NCBI GenBank assembly: GCA_009783295.1
Contig: WRHK01000012.1
Coordinates: 1 to 64,000, forward strand
Direction: 5' to 3'
DNA: 64,000 bases
Source: Promicromonosporaceae bacterium
GTDB lineage: Bacteria > Actinomycetota > Actinomycetes > Actinomycetales > Cellulomonadaceae
Both the position numbers and the translations under genes were made by a program. Positions 1 through 8,908 of this stretch are shown one piece after another. Position 1 is the stretch's first letter. The number at the start of each line of letters is the position of its first letter. The notes below the pieces were generated by a model. The model saw only the letters and a list, made by a program, of their open reading frames with translations. It was not told the origin of the DNA and made no database searches.

Positions 1-1502
1 GGACCGGCGCGGGCTCCGGCGCGGGCGCGGCCCCTGCTGCTCCGCCCGCCGGGGCCCCCGCTGCCGAGGCTCCGGCGCCCGCTGAGGCTCCGGCGCCCGC
101 CGCCGAGGCTCCCGCCCCGGCTGCCGAGGCTCCCGCCGCCGCTCCGGCCGGCGACGGCACCGAGGTCACGCTCCCCGCGCTGGGCGAGTCCGTCACCGAG
201 GGCACCGTCACCCGCTGGCTCAAGGCCGTCGGCGACTCGGTCGAGGTCGACGAGCCCCTGCTCGAGGTCTCCACCGACAAGGTCGACACCGAGATCCCCT
301 CCCCCGTCGCGGGCACCCTGCAGCAGATCCTCGTGAACGAGGACGACACCGTTGCGGTGGGTGCCGTGCTCGCCGTCGTCGGGTCGGGCGCTCCCGCTCC
401 GGCGCCGGCGGCGCCCGCCGCCCCGGCTGCCCCGGCTCCGGCCGCTCCGGCCCCCGCTCCGGCTCCGGCCGCTGCCGCGCCGGCTCCCGCCCCGGCCCCG
501 GCCGCCCCCGCTGCTCCGGCCCCGGCAGCCGCCCCGGCCGAGCCGGTCGCCGCGGACGGCAAGTCCTACCTGACCCCGCTGGTGCGCAAGCTCGCCGCGG
601 ACAAGGGCGTGGACCTGGCCTCCGTCGTCGGCACGGGTGTCGGTGGTCGCATCCGCAAGGAGGACGTCGTCGCCGCTGCCGAGAAGGCTGCCGCCGCTGC
701 GGCCGCTCCGGCCCCGGCTGCGGCCGCTGCCCCGGCTGCCCCCGCCGCGAAGCCCGCGTCCGTGCCGGCCGTCTCGCCGCTGCGCGGCACGACGGAGAAG
801 ATGACGCGCCTGCGCAAGATCGTCGCCGAGCGCATGGTCGAGGCCCTGCACACGCAGGCCCAGCTGACCACCGTGGTCGAGGTGGACGTCACCAAGGTCG
901 CCGCGCTGCGCGCGAAGGCCAAGGAGTCGTTCAAGGCGCGCGAGGGCGCGAACCTCACGTTCCTGCCCTTCTACACGATGGCCGCCGTCGAGGCGCTCAA
1001 GGCGTACCCGAAGATCAACGCCTCGATCGACCAGGAGAAGGGCGAGATCACCTACCACGGCTCGGAGAACGTCGGCATCGCCGTCGACACCGAGCGTGGC
1101 CTGGTGGTGCCGGTCATCAAGAACGCCGGCGACCTGAACCTGGCCGGCCTGGCCCGCCAGATCGGCGACCTGGGTGCCCGCACCCGCGCCAACAAGGTGG
1201 GCCCGGACGAGCTGTCCGGTGCCACGTTCACGATCACGAACACCGGCTCGGGCGGCGCACTCATCGACACGCCGATCGTGCCCGGCGGCCAGGTCGCGAT
1301 CCTGGGCACCGGCACCATCACCAAGAAGCCGGCCGTGGTGAAGGGCGCCGACGGGTCGGACGTCATCGCGATCCGCTCGTTCGCGTACCTGTTCCTGTCG
1401 TACGACCACCGCCTGGTCGACGGCGCGGACGCCGCCCGCTTCCTGACGGCCGTCAAGGCCCGTATCGAGGAGGGCGCGTTCGAGGCCGAGCTCGGCCTCT
1501 GA
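1..1502 (+). CDS. sucB: Dihydrolipoamide acyltransferase (E2) of a 2-oxo acid dehydrogenase complex, 5'-truncated
   Basis: Acyltransferase core of a 2-oxoglutarate or pyruvate dehydrogenase complex. It moves the acyl group from lipoyl-lysine to CoA. The ORF track starts at base 333, but the frame is open to the window edge (codons begin at base 3) and encodes an Ala/Pro-rich linker and a full lipoyl domain with the lipoylation motif DKVDTE. A second long Ala/Pro linker follows, then the E3-binding domain ([10 protein letters not shown] ... GRIRKEDV) and the catalytic domain ending in the HXXXDG-type motif DHRLVDG. The upstream linker implies at least one more lipoyl domain outside the window, as in actinobacterial SucB. 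lipB and lipA, which make its cofactor, lie about 10 kb downstream. SucB versus PdhC cannot be separated from this part alone. Confidence 0.93.
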   Translation, partial: TGAGSGAGAAPAAPPAGAPAAEAPAPAEAPAPAAEAPAPAAEAPAAAPAGDGTEVTLPALGESVTEGTVTRWLKAVGDSVEVDEPLLEVSTDKVDTEIPSPVAGTLQQILVNEDDTVAVGAVLAVVGSGAPAPAPAAPAAPAAPAPAAPAPAPAPAAAAPAPAPAPAAPAAPAPAAAPAEPVAADGKSYLTPLVRKLAADKGVDLASVVGTGVGGRIRKEDVVAAAEKAAAAAAAPAPAAAAAPAAPAAKPASVPAVSPLRGTTEKMTRLRKIVAERMVEALHTQAQLTTVVEVDVTKVAALRAKAKESFKAREGANLTFLPFYTMAAVEALKAYPKINASIDQEKGEITYHGSENVGIAVDTERGLVVPVIKNAGDLNLAGLARQIGDLGARTRANKVGPDELSGATFTITNTGSGGALIDTPIVPGGQVAILGTGTITKKPAVVKGADGSDVIAIRSFAYLFLSYDHRLVDGADAARFLTAVKARIEEGAFEAELGL

Positions 1503-1514
1503 CGTTCTGCTGGC

Positions 1515-1550
1515 GAAGGGCCGCCGGACCACCTGGTCCGGCGGCCCTTC
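1515..1550 (+). terminator. Rho-independent-type terminator after sucB
   Basis: Perfect inverted repeat with 17-bp arms (GAAGGGCCGCCGGACCA and its complement) around a 2-nt centre, 12 nt after the sucB stop. There is no long U tract, as is usual in high-G+C actinobacteria. Confidence 0.85.
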
Positions 1551-1622
1551 GTGCTTCCCACCAGGCATGACGCGCCCGTACCATGCCCTGGCACGCTGAC
1601 GGTCGGGACGAAGGGACGGGCC

Positions 1623-4370
1623 ATGAGCCTCTACGCGGAACGGCCCGGTCAGGGCCTCGTCGGCAGGCGCCGCGAGCAGCGGGCGCTCGAGGAGCTGCTG
1701 GCCGACGTCCACCGCGGCCGGTCGCGCGCCCTGGTGCTGCGCGGCGAGGCGGGGCTGGGCAAGACGGCACTGCTCGACCACCTGGTCCGCCAGGCGGCAC
1801 CGGCGCAGGTGCTGCGCGTCGCGGGCGTCGAGACGGAGATGGAGCTGACGTTCGCGGGCCTGCACCAGCTGTGCGCCCCGCTGCTCGGCTTCCTCGACCG
1901 CGCGCCGGTGCCGCAGCGCGAGGCCCTCGCGGTCGCCCTGGGACGGCGTCCGGGCGACCCACCGGACCGGTTCCTGGTCGGCCTCGCCGTGCTGACGTTG
2001 CTGCAGGAGGCTGCCGCCGCGCGCCCCGTGGTGTGCGTGGTCGACGACGTGCAGTGGCTCGACGACGCGTCCCAGCAGACCATCGGCTTCGTCGCGCGGC
2101 GCCTGCCGCCGGAGCTGGCCGCCGCGCTGGTGCTGTCCGAGCGCACCGGCTCGGGCGGGCCGGTGCTCCCGGGCATGCCCGAGCTCGCCGTCGGGCCGCT
2201 GCCGGGCCACGACGCGCGCGACCTGTTCGACGCGCTCTTCGCGGGCCCGGTGGACGACCGCGTGCGCGAGCGCTTCCTGGCCGAGGCCGAGGGCAACCCC
2301 CTGGCGCTGGTGCAGCTCTCGCTGCAGCTCACGCCCGAGCGGCTCGCGGGCGGGTTCGGGTTGCCCGGCACCGGGACGGTCGCCGACCGCGTCGAGGTCC
2401 AGTTCGCGGAGGGCCTGGCCACGCTCGAGCCTGCCGCCCGGACGTTCCTGCTGGTGGCGGCCGCGGAGCCCAGCCAGGACGCGCCGCTCGTCGAGCGCGC
2501 GGCCGCCACCCTCGGGGCCGACCCGGCCGGTGCCGTCGCCTCCGGGCTGGTCGAGCTGGACGGGTCGCTGCGGTTCCGCCACCCGCTCGCCCGGTCGGCG
2601 GTGTACCGCGCCGCGTCGTCGACGGAGCGCCGGGCCGCCCACGCCGCCCTTGCGGACGCGGCCGACGACGGGGCCGACCGCGAGCGCCGCGCCTGGCACC
2701 GCGCGCACGCGGCCGACGGCGCGGACGAGGACGTCGCCGCCGAGCTGGAGCGGTGCGCGGAGCTGGCCCAGGGTCGGGGCGGCGTCGCCGCGGCGGCGGC
2801 CTTCCGGGACAAGGCCGCGGCGCTCACCCCGGACCCGCGCCTCCGGGTGGGCCGGACGCTGCTCGCCGCCGAGGCGAAGCTCCGCGCGGGCGCCCCCGAG
2901 CACGCGCTGCGCCTGCTCGCGGCGGCCGACGCCGGGCCCGGGGAGGAGCGCGACCGCGCCGTGTCCCAGCTGCTGCGCGCGCAGGCCGCCGTCGCGCAGG
3001 GGCGGGGGGACGACCAGCTGCTGCCCGCGGCCCGGCGGCTGGAGGCCGTGGACGCGCGCCTCGCGTGGGCGACCTACCGCGACGCCCTGGACGCGGCGCT
3101 CGCCCGGTCGGGTTCCGTCGCGGGGGTCGCGACGGCCGTGCTCGGGGCGCCGGTGCCCGAGCCGCGCCGCGCCGCCGAGGAGGACCTGCTGACCGGGCTG
3201 GCGCTCACCGTCACCGGCGGGTTCGCGACCGGCGCGGACACGCTCCGCCGCGGCGTGCTGGCGTTCCTTCGCGCCGGAGACACCGACGCCGCATGGCTGC
3301 CGCTAGCGACCCGCGCTGCCGTCGAGATCTGGGACGAGGAGGTCTGGGAGGCCCTCACGACGCGCACCCTGGCCCTGGCCAGGCGCCGTGGCGAGCTGCG
3401 CGTGCTGCCCGACGTGCTGCGCTCCCGGACGGCCATCAACCTGCACCGCGGCGACCTCGACGACACCGAGGGCGTGGCGGAGTACGCGCAGATGATCGCC
3501 GAGGTGACCGGTGACCCGGCGCCGCTGCCCTGGTCCCGGGCCGCGCTCGCGGCGTTCCGCGGCCGGCGGGAGGAGTTCCTGGCGATCGTCTCGTCCGCCC
3601 TCGGCGAGGCCGACGCGCGGGCCGAGCGGCAGTGGCACCTGGCGACGAGCTGGTGCTCCGCCGTCCTGCACAACGGGCTCGGACGGTACGACGAGGCGCT
3701 GGAGGCGGCCGAGACCGCCGTGCAGGTGCCGGCGATGCTGGGCATGGCCTCGTGGGCCGCGTCGGAGCTCGCGGAGGCGGCGTCGCGGGCGGGCGACCCG
3801 CTGCGGGCCGAGGCGGCGGTCAAGCGCCTGGAGGAGATCGCCGACGCCGTCGGCACGGACTGGGCGGCCGGGGCGGCGGCGCAGGCCCGCGCGCTGATGT
3901 CCGACGGCGAGACAGCCGAGGCCGCCTATGCCGAGGCGGTCGAGCGGCTGGGCCGCACGCGCCTGGCCGTGCCCACCGCCCGGGCGCGCCTGCTGTACGG
4001 CGAGTGGCTGCGCCGCGCCGGGCGGCGCGTCGACGCGCGTGTCCAGCTGCGCGCGGCACACGACGCGTTCGCCGCCGCCGGCATGGCGGCGTTCGCGGAG
4101 CGGACCCGCCGCGAGCTGCAGGCGACCGGCGAGGTGGTGCGCGGCCGGGGAGCCGACGCGGAGGCGGAGCAGCTGACCGAGCAGGAGCTGCAGATCGCCC
4201 TGCTCGCCGTCCAGGGCCGCACCAACACGGAGATCGCGGGCGAGCTGTTCCTCAGCCCCCGCACCGTGGAGTGGCACCTGCGGAAGGTGTTCACCAAGCT
4301 CGGGATCGCGCGGCGCACCGAGCTGCGCCGGGCGCTCGAGGCCGTGCCGGGCGTGCACCTGCCGGGATGA
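1623..4370 (+). CDS. Large ATP-binding LuxR-family transcriptional regulator (LAL type)
   Basis: A 915-aa regulator. An N-terminal AAA-type ATPase carries Walker A GEAGLGKTALL (about residues 41-51) and a Walker B-like VVCVVDDVQWLDD near residue 136. A long helical, TPR-like middle follows, then a C-terminal LuxR/GerE helix-turn-helix from about residue 850 (LTEQELQIALL ... NTEIAGELFLSPRTVEWHL). The ATG at 1623 is preferred over the track start at 1551 because the ATPase module (GLVGRRREQ) begins right after it and GAAGGGACGGG precedes it; the earlier start lies in the sucB terminator region. Family members usually sense small molecules or partner proteins. The convergent minus-strand run (tannase, VOC, SRPBCC) is a possible but unproven target. 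Confidence 0.9.
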   Translation: MSLYAERPGQGLVGRRREQRALEELLADVHRGRSRALVLRGEAGLGKTALLDHLVRQAAPAQVLRVAGVETEMELTFAGLHQLCAPLLGFLDRAPVPQREALAVALGRRPGDPPDRFLVGLAVLTLLQEAAAARPVVCVVDDVQWLDDASQQTIGFVARRLPPELAAALVLSERTGSGGPVLPGMPELAVGPLPGHDARDLFDALFAGPVDDRVRERFLAEAEGNPLALVQLSLQLTPERLAGGFGLPGTGTVADRVEVQFAEGLATLEPAARTFLLVAAAEPSQDAPLVERAAATLGADPAGAVASGLVELDGSLRFRHPLARSAVYRAASSTERRAAHAALADAADDGADRERRAWHRAHAADGADEDVAAELERCAELAQGRGGVAAAAAFRDKAAALTPDPRLRVGRTLLAAEAKLRAGAPEHALRLLAAADAGPGEERDRAVSQLLRAQAAVAQGRGDDQLLPAARRLEAVDARLAWATYRDALDAALARSGSVAGVATAVLGAPVPEPRRAAEEDLLTGLALTVTGGFATGADTLRRGVLAFLRAGDTDAAWLPLATRAAVEIWDEEVWEALTTRTLALARRRGELRVLPDVLRSRTAINLHRGDLDDTEGVAEYAQMIAEVTGDPAPLPWSRAALAAFRGRREEFLAIVSSALGEADARAERQWHLATSWCSAVLHNGLGRYDEALEAAETAVQVPAMLGMASWAASELAEAASRAGDPLRAEAAVKRLEEIADAVGTDWAAGAAAQARALMSDGETAEAAYAEAVERLGRTRLAVPTARARLLYGEWLRRAGRRVDARVQLRAAHDAFAAAGMAAFAERTRRELQATGEVVRGRGADAEAEQLTEQELQIALLAVQGRTNTEIAGELFLSPRTVEWHLRKVFTKLGIARRTELRRALEAVPGVHLPG

Positions 4371-4375
4371 CGGCT

Positions 4376-4407
4376 GTGCCGCCCGGGCCACAGGGCCCGG
4401 GCGGCAC
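4376..4407. terminator. Bidirectional terminator between convergent LuxR and tannase genes
   Basis: Perfect 14-bp stem GTGCCGCCCGGGCC with a 4-nt loop ACAG. It fills the short gap between two convergent stop codons, so it can serve both strands. Confidence 0.85.
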
Positions 4408-4418
4408 GGCCTGCTGGG

Positions 4419-5972
4419 TCAGGAGCGCACGTAGTGCAGCTGGCGGTCCACCGTGGTGCCGTCGGCCCGCGTCAGGGAGGCGGGCAGCGTGGCCGGGGCC
4501 GAGCCGTCCTCGACCCAGTGGACCAGGGCGGTCAGCGCGTCGGTCGGCGCGGGGCCGTCACCGGGGGCGCAGTGCGAGGCGCCCGGGGCGAGGAACAGCC
4601 GGTAGAAGCTGTCGACCGTGCCGGGGAACCGGTCGGCGACGGCGGCCTGGTACTGCAGCGTGCCGCTCACCGGGACGAGCTGGTCGGCGAGGCCCTGCCA
4701 CGACAGGAGCTTGCCGCCCGCCTTGCGGAAGGCCGACAGGTCGGTGTCGTCGGAGCCGATGGCGCCGTGGTACTCGCGCACCGACTGCTCGAACAGCTGC
4801 TGGAACTGCGCGTAGGTGATGCCGGTGACGTCGAACGACGGGTCCTTGACCACGAAGTCCTGCACCCACGCCTCCGCGACGGGGAACGGCTGCGACGTCA
4901 ACCAGGTCAGGTCGGCGCCGCGGGGCAGGCCGTACCAGAGCTGCTTGCCCGACGTGGTGGTGGGCCCGTCCCAGATCTTCTCGACGATGCGGGCGTCCTC
5001 GGCTGTGATGGTGGCCGGCTGCCCGTCGCACACCACGACCGTGCCGACCAGCGTGGCCGGGTCGAACGTGCAGTCGAGCGGGTCGTCGATGATGCCGTCG
5101 GTGTGGCCGTCGAGCGGGTCGCACGCCGCGATCGCGGCCTGCGTGAACGCGTTGAGCTCGCACGGGGTCAGGTCGCTGTGCTCGTTGTTCAGCACGACGT
5201 TCGGCCACAGGTCGGCGACGGCGAAGCGGTCCCAGGACAGCGCCGGCGCGGCGGCGAGGATGCCGTCGAAGTCGCCGGGGTGCTGCTGCGCCTCGACGTA
5301 GCCCTGACGGCCGCCGGTGGAGCAGCCGTTCCAGTAGGAGTACGCGGCGCCGTGGCCGTAGTACGACTTCACCAGGCCCTTGCCCACCAGGGCGAGCTCG
5401 TGCGCGCCGCGGGAGGCGAAGTTCTCCAGGATCGTCTGGTTCACGGTGCCGTCGGCCTGGAGGGCCCACGGGCTGGTCCAGCCGGTGACCGGGGTGGCGC
5501 CGGCGTCCTGCGAGCCGACGGCGTACCCGGCCTTGACCGCAGTGGCGAGATTGGGCCCGAAGTCGCCGGCGGAGTAGCCGGACCCGCCGAGGGCCTGGAA
5601 ACGACCGGCCCAGCCGGACTGCGGCAGCCACACCTCGATGCGCTCGTGGTCGCCGGCGTGGCCGTGCGTGAGGGTCACGACGACGTCGCAGAACGCAGGC
5701 ACGTCGCTCACGGGGGCGGGCGGCTCGGTGGCGCCGGGCTGCACCGGGAAGCTGACCAGGCCGCCGGGGTTGAGCGTGGCCTCGATGCTCTCGACGGTCG
5801 CGCCGGCCGGGGCCTTCACGGACACGGTCTGACACGTGCCGCCGTGGCCGGCCTGGTTCGCGGCGGCGTCGTGGGCCTTGGTCGGGCCGGCCGCCTGAGC
5901 GGCGCCGCCGGCCAGGGAGAGTGCGGCAACCACGGGCAGCACGACTGCCAGGATGCGGGGGACGGTTCTCAT
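4419..5972 (-). CDS. Secreted tannase / feruloyl esterase family protein
   Basis: A 517-aa alpha/beta-hydrolase of the tannase/feruloyl esterase family, which hydrolyses esters of plant phenolic acids. A Sec signal peptide is visible (MRTVPR, hydrophobic LAVVLPVVAALSLAGG, cleavage near AQA-AG). The nucleophile motif GCSTGGR holds the Ser, preceded by the Cys typical of the family. The catalytic-His region near the C terminus reads GASHCAPGDG, giving the family's Cys-Ser ... His-Cys arrangement that links active-site residues by a disulfide. ATG 5972 has a strong GGAGGAG ribosome site. Length fits the family. It is the last gene of a minus-strand run and may act on plant cell-wall phenolics; the substrate cannot be read from sequence. 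Confidence 0.9.
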   Translation of the reverse strand: MRTVPRILAVVLPVVAALSLAGGAAQAAGPTKAHDAAANQAGHGGTCQTVSVKAPAGATVESIEATLNPGGLVSFPVQPGATEPPAPVSDVPAFCDVVVTLTHGHAGDHERIEVWLPQSGWAGRFQALGGSGYSAGDFGPNLATAVKAGYAVGSQDAGATPVTGWTSPWALQADGTVNQTILENFASRGAHELALVGKGLVKSYYGHGAAYSYWNGCSTGGRQGYVEAQQHPGDFDGILAAAPALSWDRFAVADLWPNVVLNNEHSDLTPCELNAFTQAAIAACDPLDGHTDGIIDDPLDCTFDPATLVGTVVVCDGQPATITAEDARIVEKIWDGPTTTSGKQLWYGLPRGADLTWLTSQPFPVAEAWVQDFVVKDPSFDVTGITYAQFQQLFEQSVREYHGAIGSDDTDLSAFRKAGGKLLSWQGLADQLVPVSGTLQYQAAVADRFPGTVDSFYRLFLAPGASHCAPGDGPAPTDALTALVHWVEDGSAPATLPASLTRADGTTVDRQLHYVRS

Positions 5973-6044
5973 GGTGGGACTCCTCCGTGCGGTGGTGTGG
6001 GCGTGGGGTGGTGTGGGCGTGCGAGGGGTGCGCGCGGTGCCTCG

Positions 6045-6515
6045 TCAGCGGCCCGGCGCGCGCACGGTGATCTCCTGGGCGAACCACGCGTTGCCGTCGG
6101 GGTCCGCGAACGACACGAACGAGCCGTAGCTGTGGCGCTGCGGGTGCGGGCCCGGGATCCGGGCCTCCGTGCCGGGGTGGTGAAACACGCGGTGGGCGTC
6201 GTGGAAGACGTCGCTCACGTCCACGCCCCGGCGCACCAGGTCGAGGTGCAGGGCGTCGATGTCCTCGACCACCAGCAGCAGGCTGTCGAGGGTGCCGGGC
6301 GCCGACGTCGTGACCTTGGTGCCGAAGATGACCGACGCCGCCGAGCCGGGCGGGGTCACCTGGACGACCCGCAGGCCGTCCTCCGCGGTGACGTCGGCGT
6401 CCAGGCGCCAGCCGAGGCGCCCCGCGTAGAACGCCTTGGCCTGGTCGACGTCGGAGACGGGCACGACGACGACCTCGAGGCGCAGCGCCTGGTCCGGGGT
6501 GGCGGGAGCGGGCAT
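6045..6515 (-). CDS. VOC-superfamily (glyoxalase/dioxygenase-fold) protein
   Basis: A 156-aa single-module vicinal-oxygen-chelate protein. It has the usual paired beta-alpha-beta-beta-beta halves: LEVVVVPVSDVDQAKAFYAG at the N terminus and SFADPDGNAWFAQEI at the C terminus. The track start (242 aa) runs into the next gene. The ATG at 6515 is chosen because AAGGAGGA sits just upstream and the VOC fold begins there. It lies 29 nt after the SRPBCC gene and is probably co-transcribed with it and the downstream tannase gene. Such proteins are often annotated as glyoxalases, but the substrate is unknown here. Confidence 0.85.
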   Translation of the reverse strand: MPAPATPDQALRLEVVVVPVSDVDQAKAFYAGRLGWRLDADVTAEDGLRVVQVTPPGSAASVIFGTKVTTSAPGTLDSLLLVVEDIDALHLDLVRRGVDVSDVFHDAHRVFHHPGTEARIPGPHPQRHSYGSFVSFADPDGNAWFAQEITVRAPGR

Positions 6516-6544
6516 GGTTCCTCCTTGAGACGAGGTGCTGCGGG

Positions 6545-6970
6545 TCAGCGGGTCTGCAGGGGGCTGGCGAACGACTTCGCGAAGGCCCCGCCCGACAGCG
6601 GCAGCACGGACGCGAAGATCCGCTGCTTGAACGTGGTGGGGCGGCGCTCGAGCTCGACCTCGACGCGGGTGTCGCCGTCCTCGAGCGGGACGAGCTGGAA
6701 CACCCAGCCGCCAGGGCCGGCCACCTTCGAGTCGTGGGTGGTGATGACGACGCGGCCCGCGGCGTCGTCCCACTCGTAACGGGCGCGCTCCCAGGCGGCG
6801 GCGGTGCCCTCGGTGACCTCGGCCCAGTCGGGGCCGAGCCCGTGGACGCGGAAGTGCTCGGCGTCGATGGAGGGCCAGGTGTCGACGCGGGACGGCGAGA
6901 AGTCGGTGAGGACCTTCATGAGCTCGGGGACGCCGAGGCGCGAGACGACGGAGAAGCGGACGGTAGGCAT
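6545..6970 (-). CDS. SRPBCC (START/polyketide-cyclase-like) family protein
   Basis: A 141-aa protein of the SRPBCC ligand-binding fold. It starts with a short strand (TVRFSVVSRLGVPELMKVLTDF), has the central antiparallel sheet (WVFQLVPLEDGDTRVEVEL) and ends in the long C-terminal helix. The start at 6970 follows GAAAGGA. It stands 29 nt upstream of the VOC gene in the same direction; paired SRPBCC-VOC genes are common in actinobacteria, often with a small regulator, but none is adjacent here. No catalytic residues can be assigned. Confidence 0.8.
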   Translation of the reverse strand: MPTVRFSVVSRLGVPELMKVLTDFSPSRVDTWPSIDAEHFRVHGLGPDWAEVTEGTAAAWERARYEWDDAAGRVVITTHDSKVAGPGGWVFQLVPLEDGDTRVEVELERRPTTFKQRIFASVLPLSGGAFAKSFASPLQTR

Positions 6971-7076
6971 CGGGGTGGTCCTTTCGGGGGCGGTGGATCC
7001 GATGCCCTCACCGTCGCCCGGCGGCGCCCCCGGTCGCGCCCGTGGGAACCCCTGGTGACACCCTGGTCGGCCCCGG

Positions 7077-8852
7077 TCAGGGGCCCTGGCGGATCTCCAC
7101 GACGGGCAGGCGCAGCGCCCCGGGAGCGGTCGCCGGCACCACCGGGTGCGCGGGCACCGACGGCGCGACGCGCACGTACGGCTGCCCCTGCTTCGGGCGC
7201 GCGTCGGCGTCGCCCTTGTTGGGCCACAGCGCGAACGCGCGCTCCGCCTGCGCGGTGATGGTGAGCGACGGGTTGACGCCCAGGTTGGCCGTCACGGCCG
7301 ACCCGTCGACGACGTGCAGCCCCGGGTACCCGTGCACGCGGTGGTACGGGTCGACGACGCCGTCCGCGGCCGTCGCGCCGATGGTGCAGCCGCCCAGGAT
7401 GTGCGCCGTCATCGGGATGTCGAACGGGTCGCCGACCGTGCCGCCGGCGCGCCCGCCCATCGCGGCCGCCATGAGCCGCACGGCGTCGTGCGCCTTCGGG
7501 ATCCAGGACGGGTTCGGGGCGCCGGTGCCCTGCCGCGAGGTGAGGCGCGGGCCCAGCAGGCCGGGGCGCGTGAACGTGGTCAACGAGTTGTCACGGGCCT
7601 GCATGACGAGCGCGATGACGGTGCGTTCCGACCAGCGCCGCAGGTCGAGGATCTGCGGCAGCGCGCGGCGCAGGCGCCACAGCTCGGCCGTCCAGCGGCG
7701 CCACCGCGAGCCCTCCCCCGGCGCGACGCCGTCCACGAGCACCGTCTGGAGCAGCCCCATCGCGTTCGAGCGGTGCCCGTACCGCACCGGCTCCACATGG
7801 GTGGACGGGTCCGGGTAGAACGACGACGTGATGGCGACCCCGCGCGAGTAGTCCGGCGTGCTGCGGGTGCGGTCGGCGCGCCCGTCCGGCCCCAGCGGCC
7901 CTCGCCGCGGCACGCTCGCGCCGAGCAGCGCCTCGGAGTTGGTGCGCGTCCGGTGCCCCAGGCGGTCCGAGATCTCGGGCAGCGTCCCCGAGTCGCGCAT
8001 CGCGTGCAGCAGCGACTGCGTGCCGAGCGTGCCCGCTGCGAGCACCACCTGCCGCGCCACGAACCGGCGCCGCGGGCCGGGGCGCCCGGTGCGCCGTGTG
8101 TCGACGGCGAACCCCGGCCGGCCGGGCAGCGGCGCCACCGCCGTCACCGTGGTCAGCGGGTGCACGCGCGCGCCCGCGCCTTCGGCCAGGTGCAGGTAGT
8201 TCTTGACCAGCGTGTTCTTGGCGCCGTGGCGGCAGCCCGTCATGCACTCGCCGCACTGGGTGCAGCCCGTGCGGGCCGGGCCCGCGCCGCCGAAGAACGG
8301 GTCCGGGACCGTGCGGCCCGGCGTCTGCTCGCCGTCCGTGCCGAAGAAGACACCCACGTCGGCGTGCCGGAACGTGTCCCCGACGCCCATCTGCTCGGCG
8401 ACGCCCTGCATCACCTCGTCCGCCGGGGTGTGCCCGGGGAAGCGCACCGCGCCGAGCATCCGCTCGGCCTGGTCGTAGTACGGCGCGAGCTCCGCCTTCC
8501 AGTCGGTCAGGTGCGACCAGGCCGGGTCGGCGAAGAACGGCTCGAGCGGCCGGTACAGCGTGTTCGCGTACACGAGCGACCCGCCGCCGACGCCCGCACC
8601 CGCGAGCACCAGCACGTTGCGCAGCAGCCGGACGCGCTGGATGCCGAAGCACCCCAGGGCGGGTGCCCACAGGAAGGAGCGCAGGTGCCAGGAGCTCGCG
8701 GCGAACTCGTCGTCCGCGAACCGCCGCCCGGCCTCGAGCACCCCGACGCGGTACCCCTTCTCGGTGAGGCGCAGCGCGGCGACCGACCCGCCGAACCCCG
8801 AGCCGACCACCAGCACGTCGTAGTCGTACCCGTCGCGCGCTTCGTCCAGCAT
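7077..8852 (-). CDS. GMC-family FAD-dependent oxidoreductase (cholesterol-oxidase-like)
   Basis: A 591-aa flavoprotein. The N-terminal Rossmann motif VVGSGFGGSVAALRLTEKGY (FAD ADP-binding) is followed by the GMC signature region GAGVGGGSLVYANTLY. A cysteine cluster CTQCGECMTGCRHGAKNTL around residue 200 is shared with a subgroup of actinobacterial GMC enzymes related to cholesterol oxidase and could bind metal or Fe-S. The C-terminal GMC domain has HILGGCTIG and VVDGSAVTANLGVNPSLTITA. GGGGGAG precedes ATG 8852. Family members oxidise alcohols or sterols; the substrate is unknown. The pseudokinase-like gene lies 56 nt upstream in the same direction. Confidence 0.88.
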   Translation of the reverse strand: MLDEARDGYDYDVLVVGSGFGGSVAALRLTEKGYRVGVLEAGRRFADDEFAASSWHLRSFLWAPALGCFGIQRVRLLRNVLVLAGAGVGGGSLVYANTLYRPLEPFFADPAWSHLTDWKAELAPYYDQAERMLGAVRFPGHTPADEVMQGVAEQMGVGDTFRHADVGVFFGTDGEQTPGRTVPDPFFGGAGPARTGCTQCGECMTGCRHGAKNTLVKNYLHLAEGAGARVHPLTTVTAVAPLPGRPGFAVDTRRTGRPGPRRRFVARQVVLAAGTLGTQSLLHAMRDSGTLPEISDRLGHRTRTNSEALLGASVPRRGPLGPDGRADRTRSTPDYSRGVAITSSFYPDPSTHVEPVRYGHRSNAMGLLQTVLVDGVAPGEGSRWRRWTAELWRLRRALPQILDLRRWSERTVIALVMQARDNSLTTFTRPGLLGPRLTSRQGTGAPNPSWIPKAHDAVRLMAAAMGGRAGGTVGDPFDIPMTAHILGGCTIGATAADGVVDPYHRVHGYPGLHVVDGSAVTANLGVNPSLTITAQAERAFALWPNKGDADARPKQGQPYVRVAPSVPAHPVVPATAPGALRLPVVEIRQGP

Positions 8853-8908
8853 GGGCTCGCTCCCCCGTCGACGTCGTCGTCCGGGGGCACCGTAGCCGAG
8901 GCGCGCGG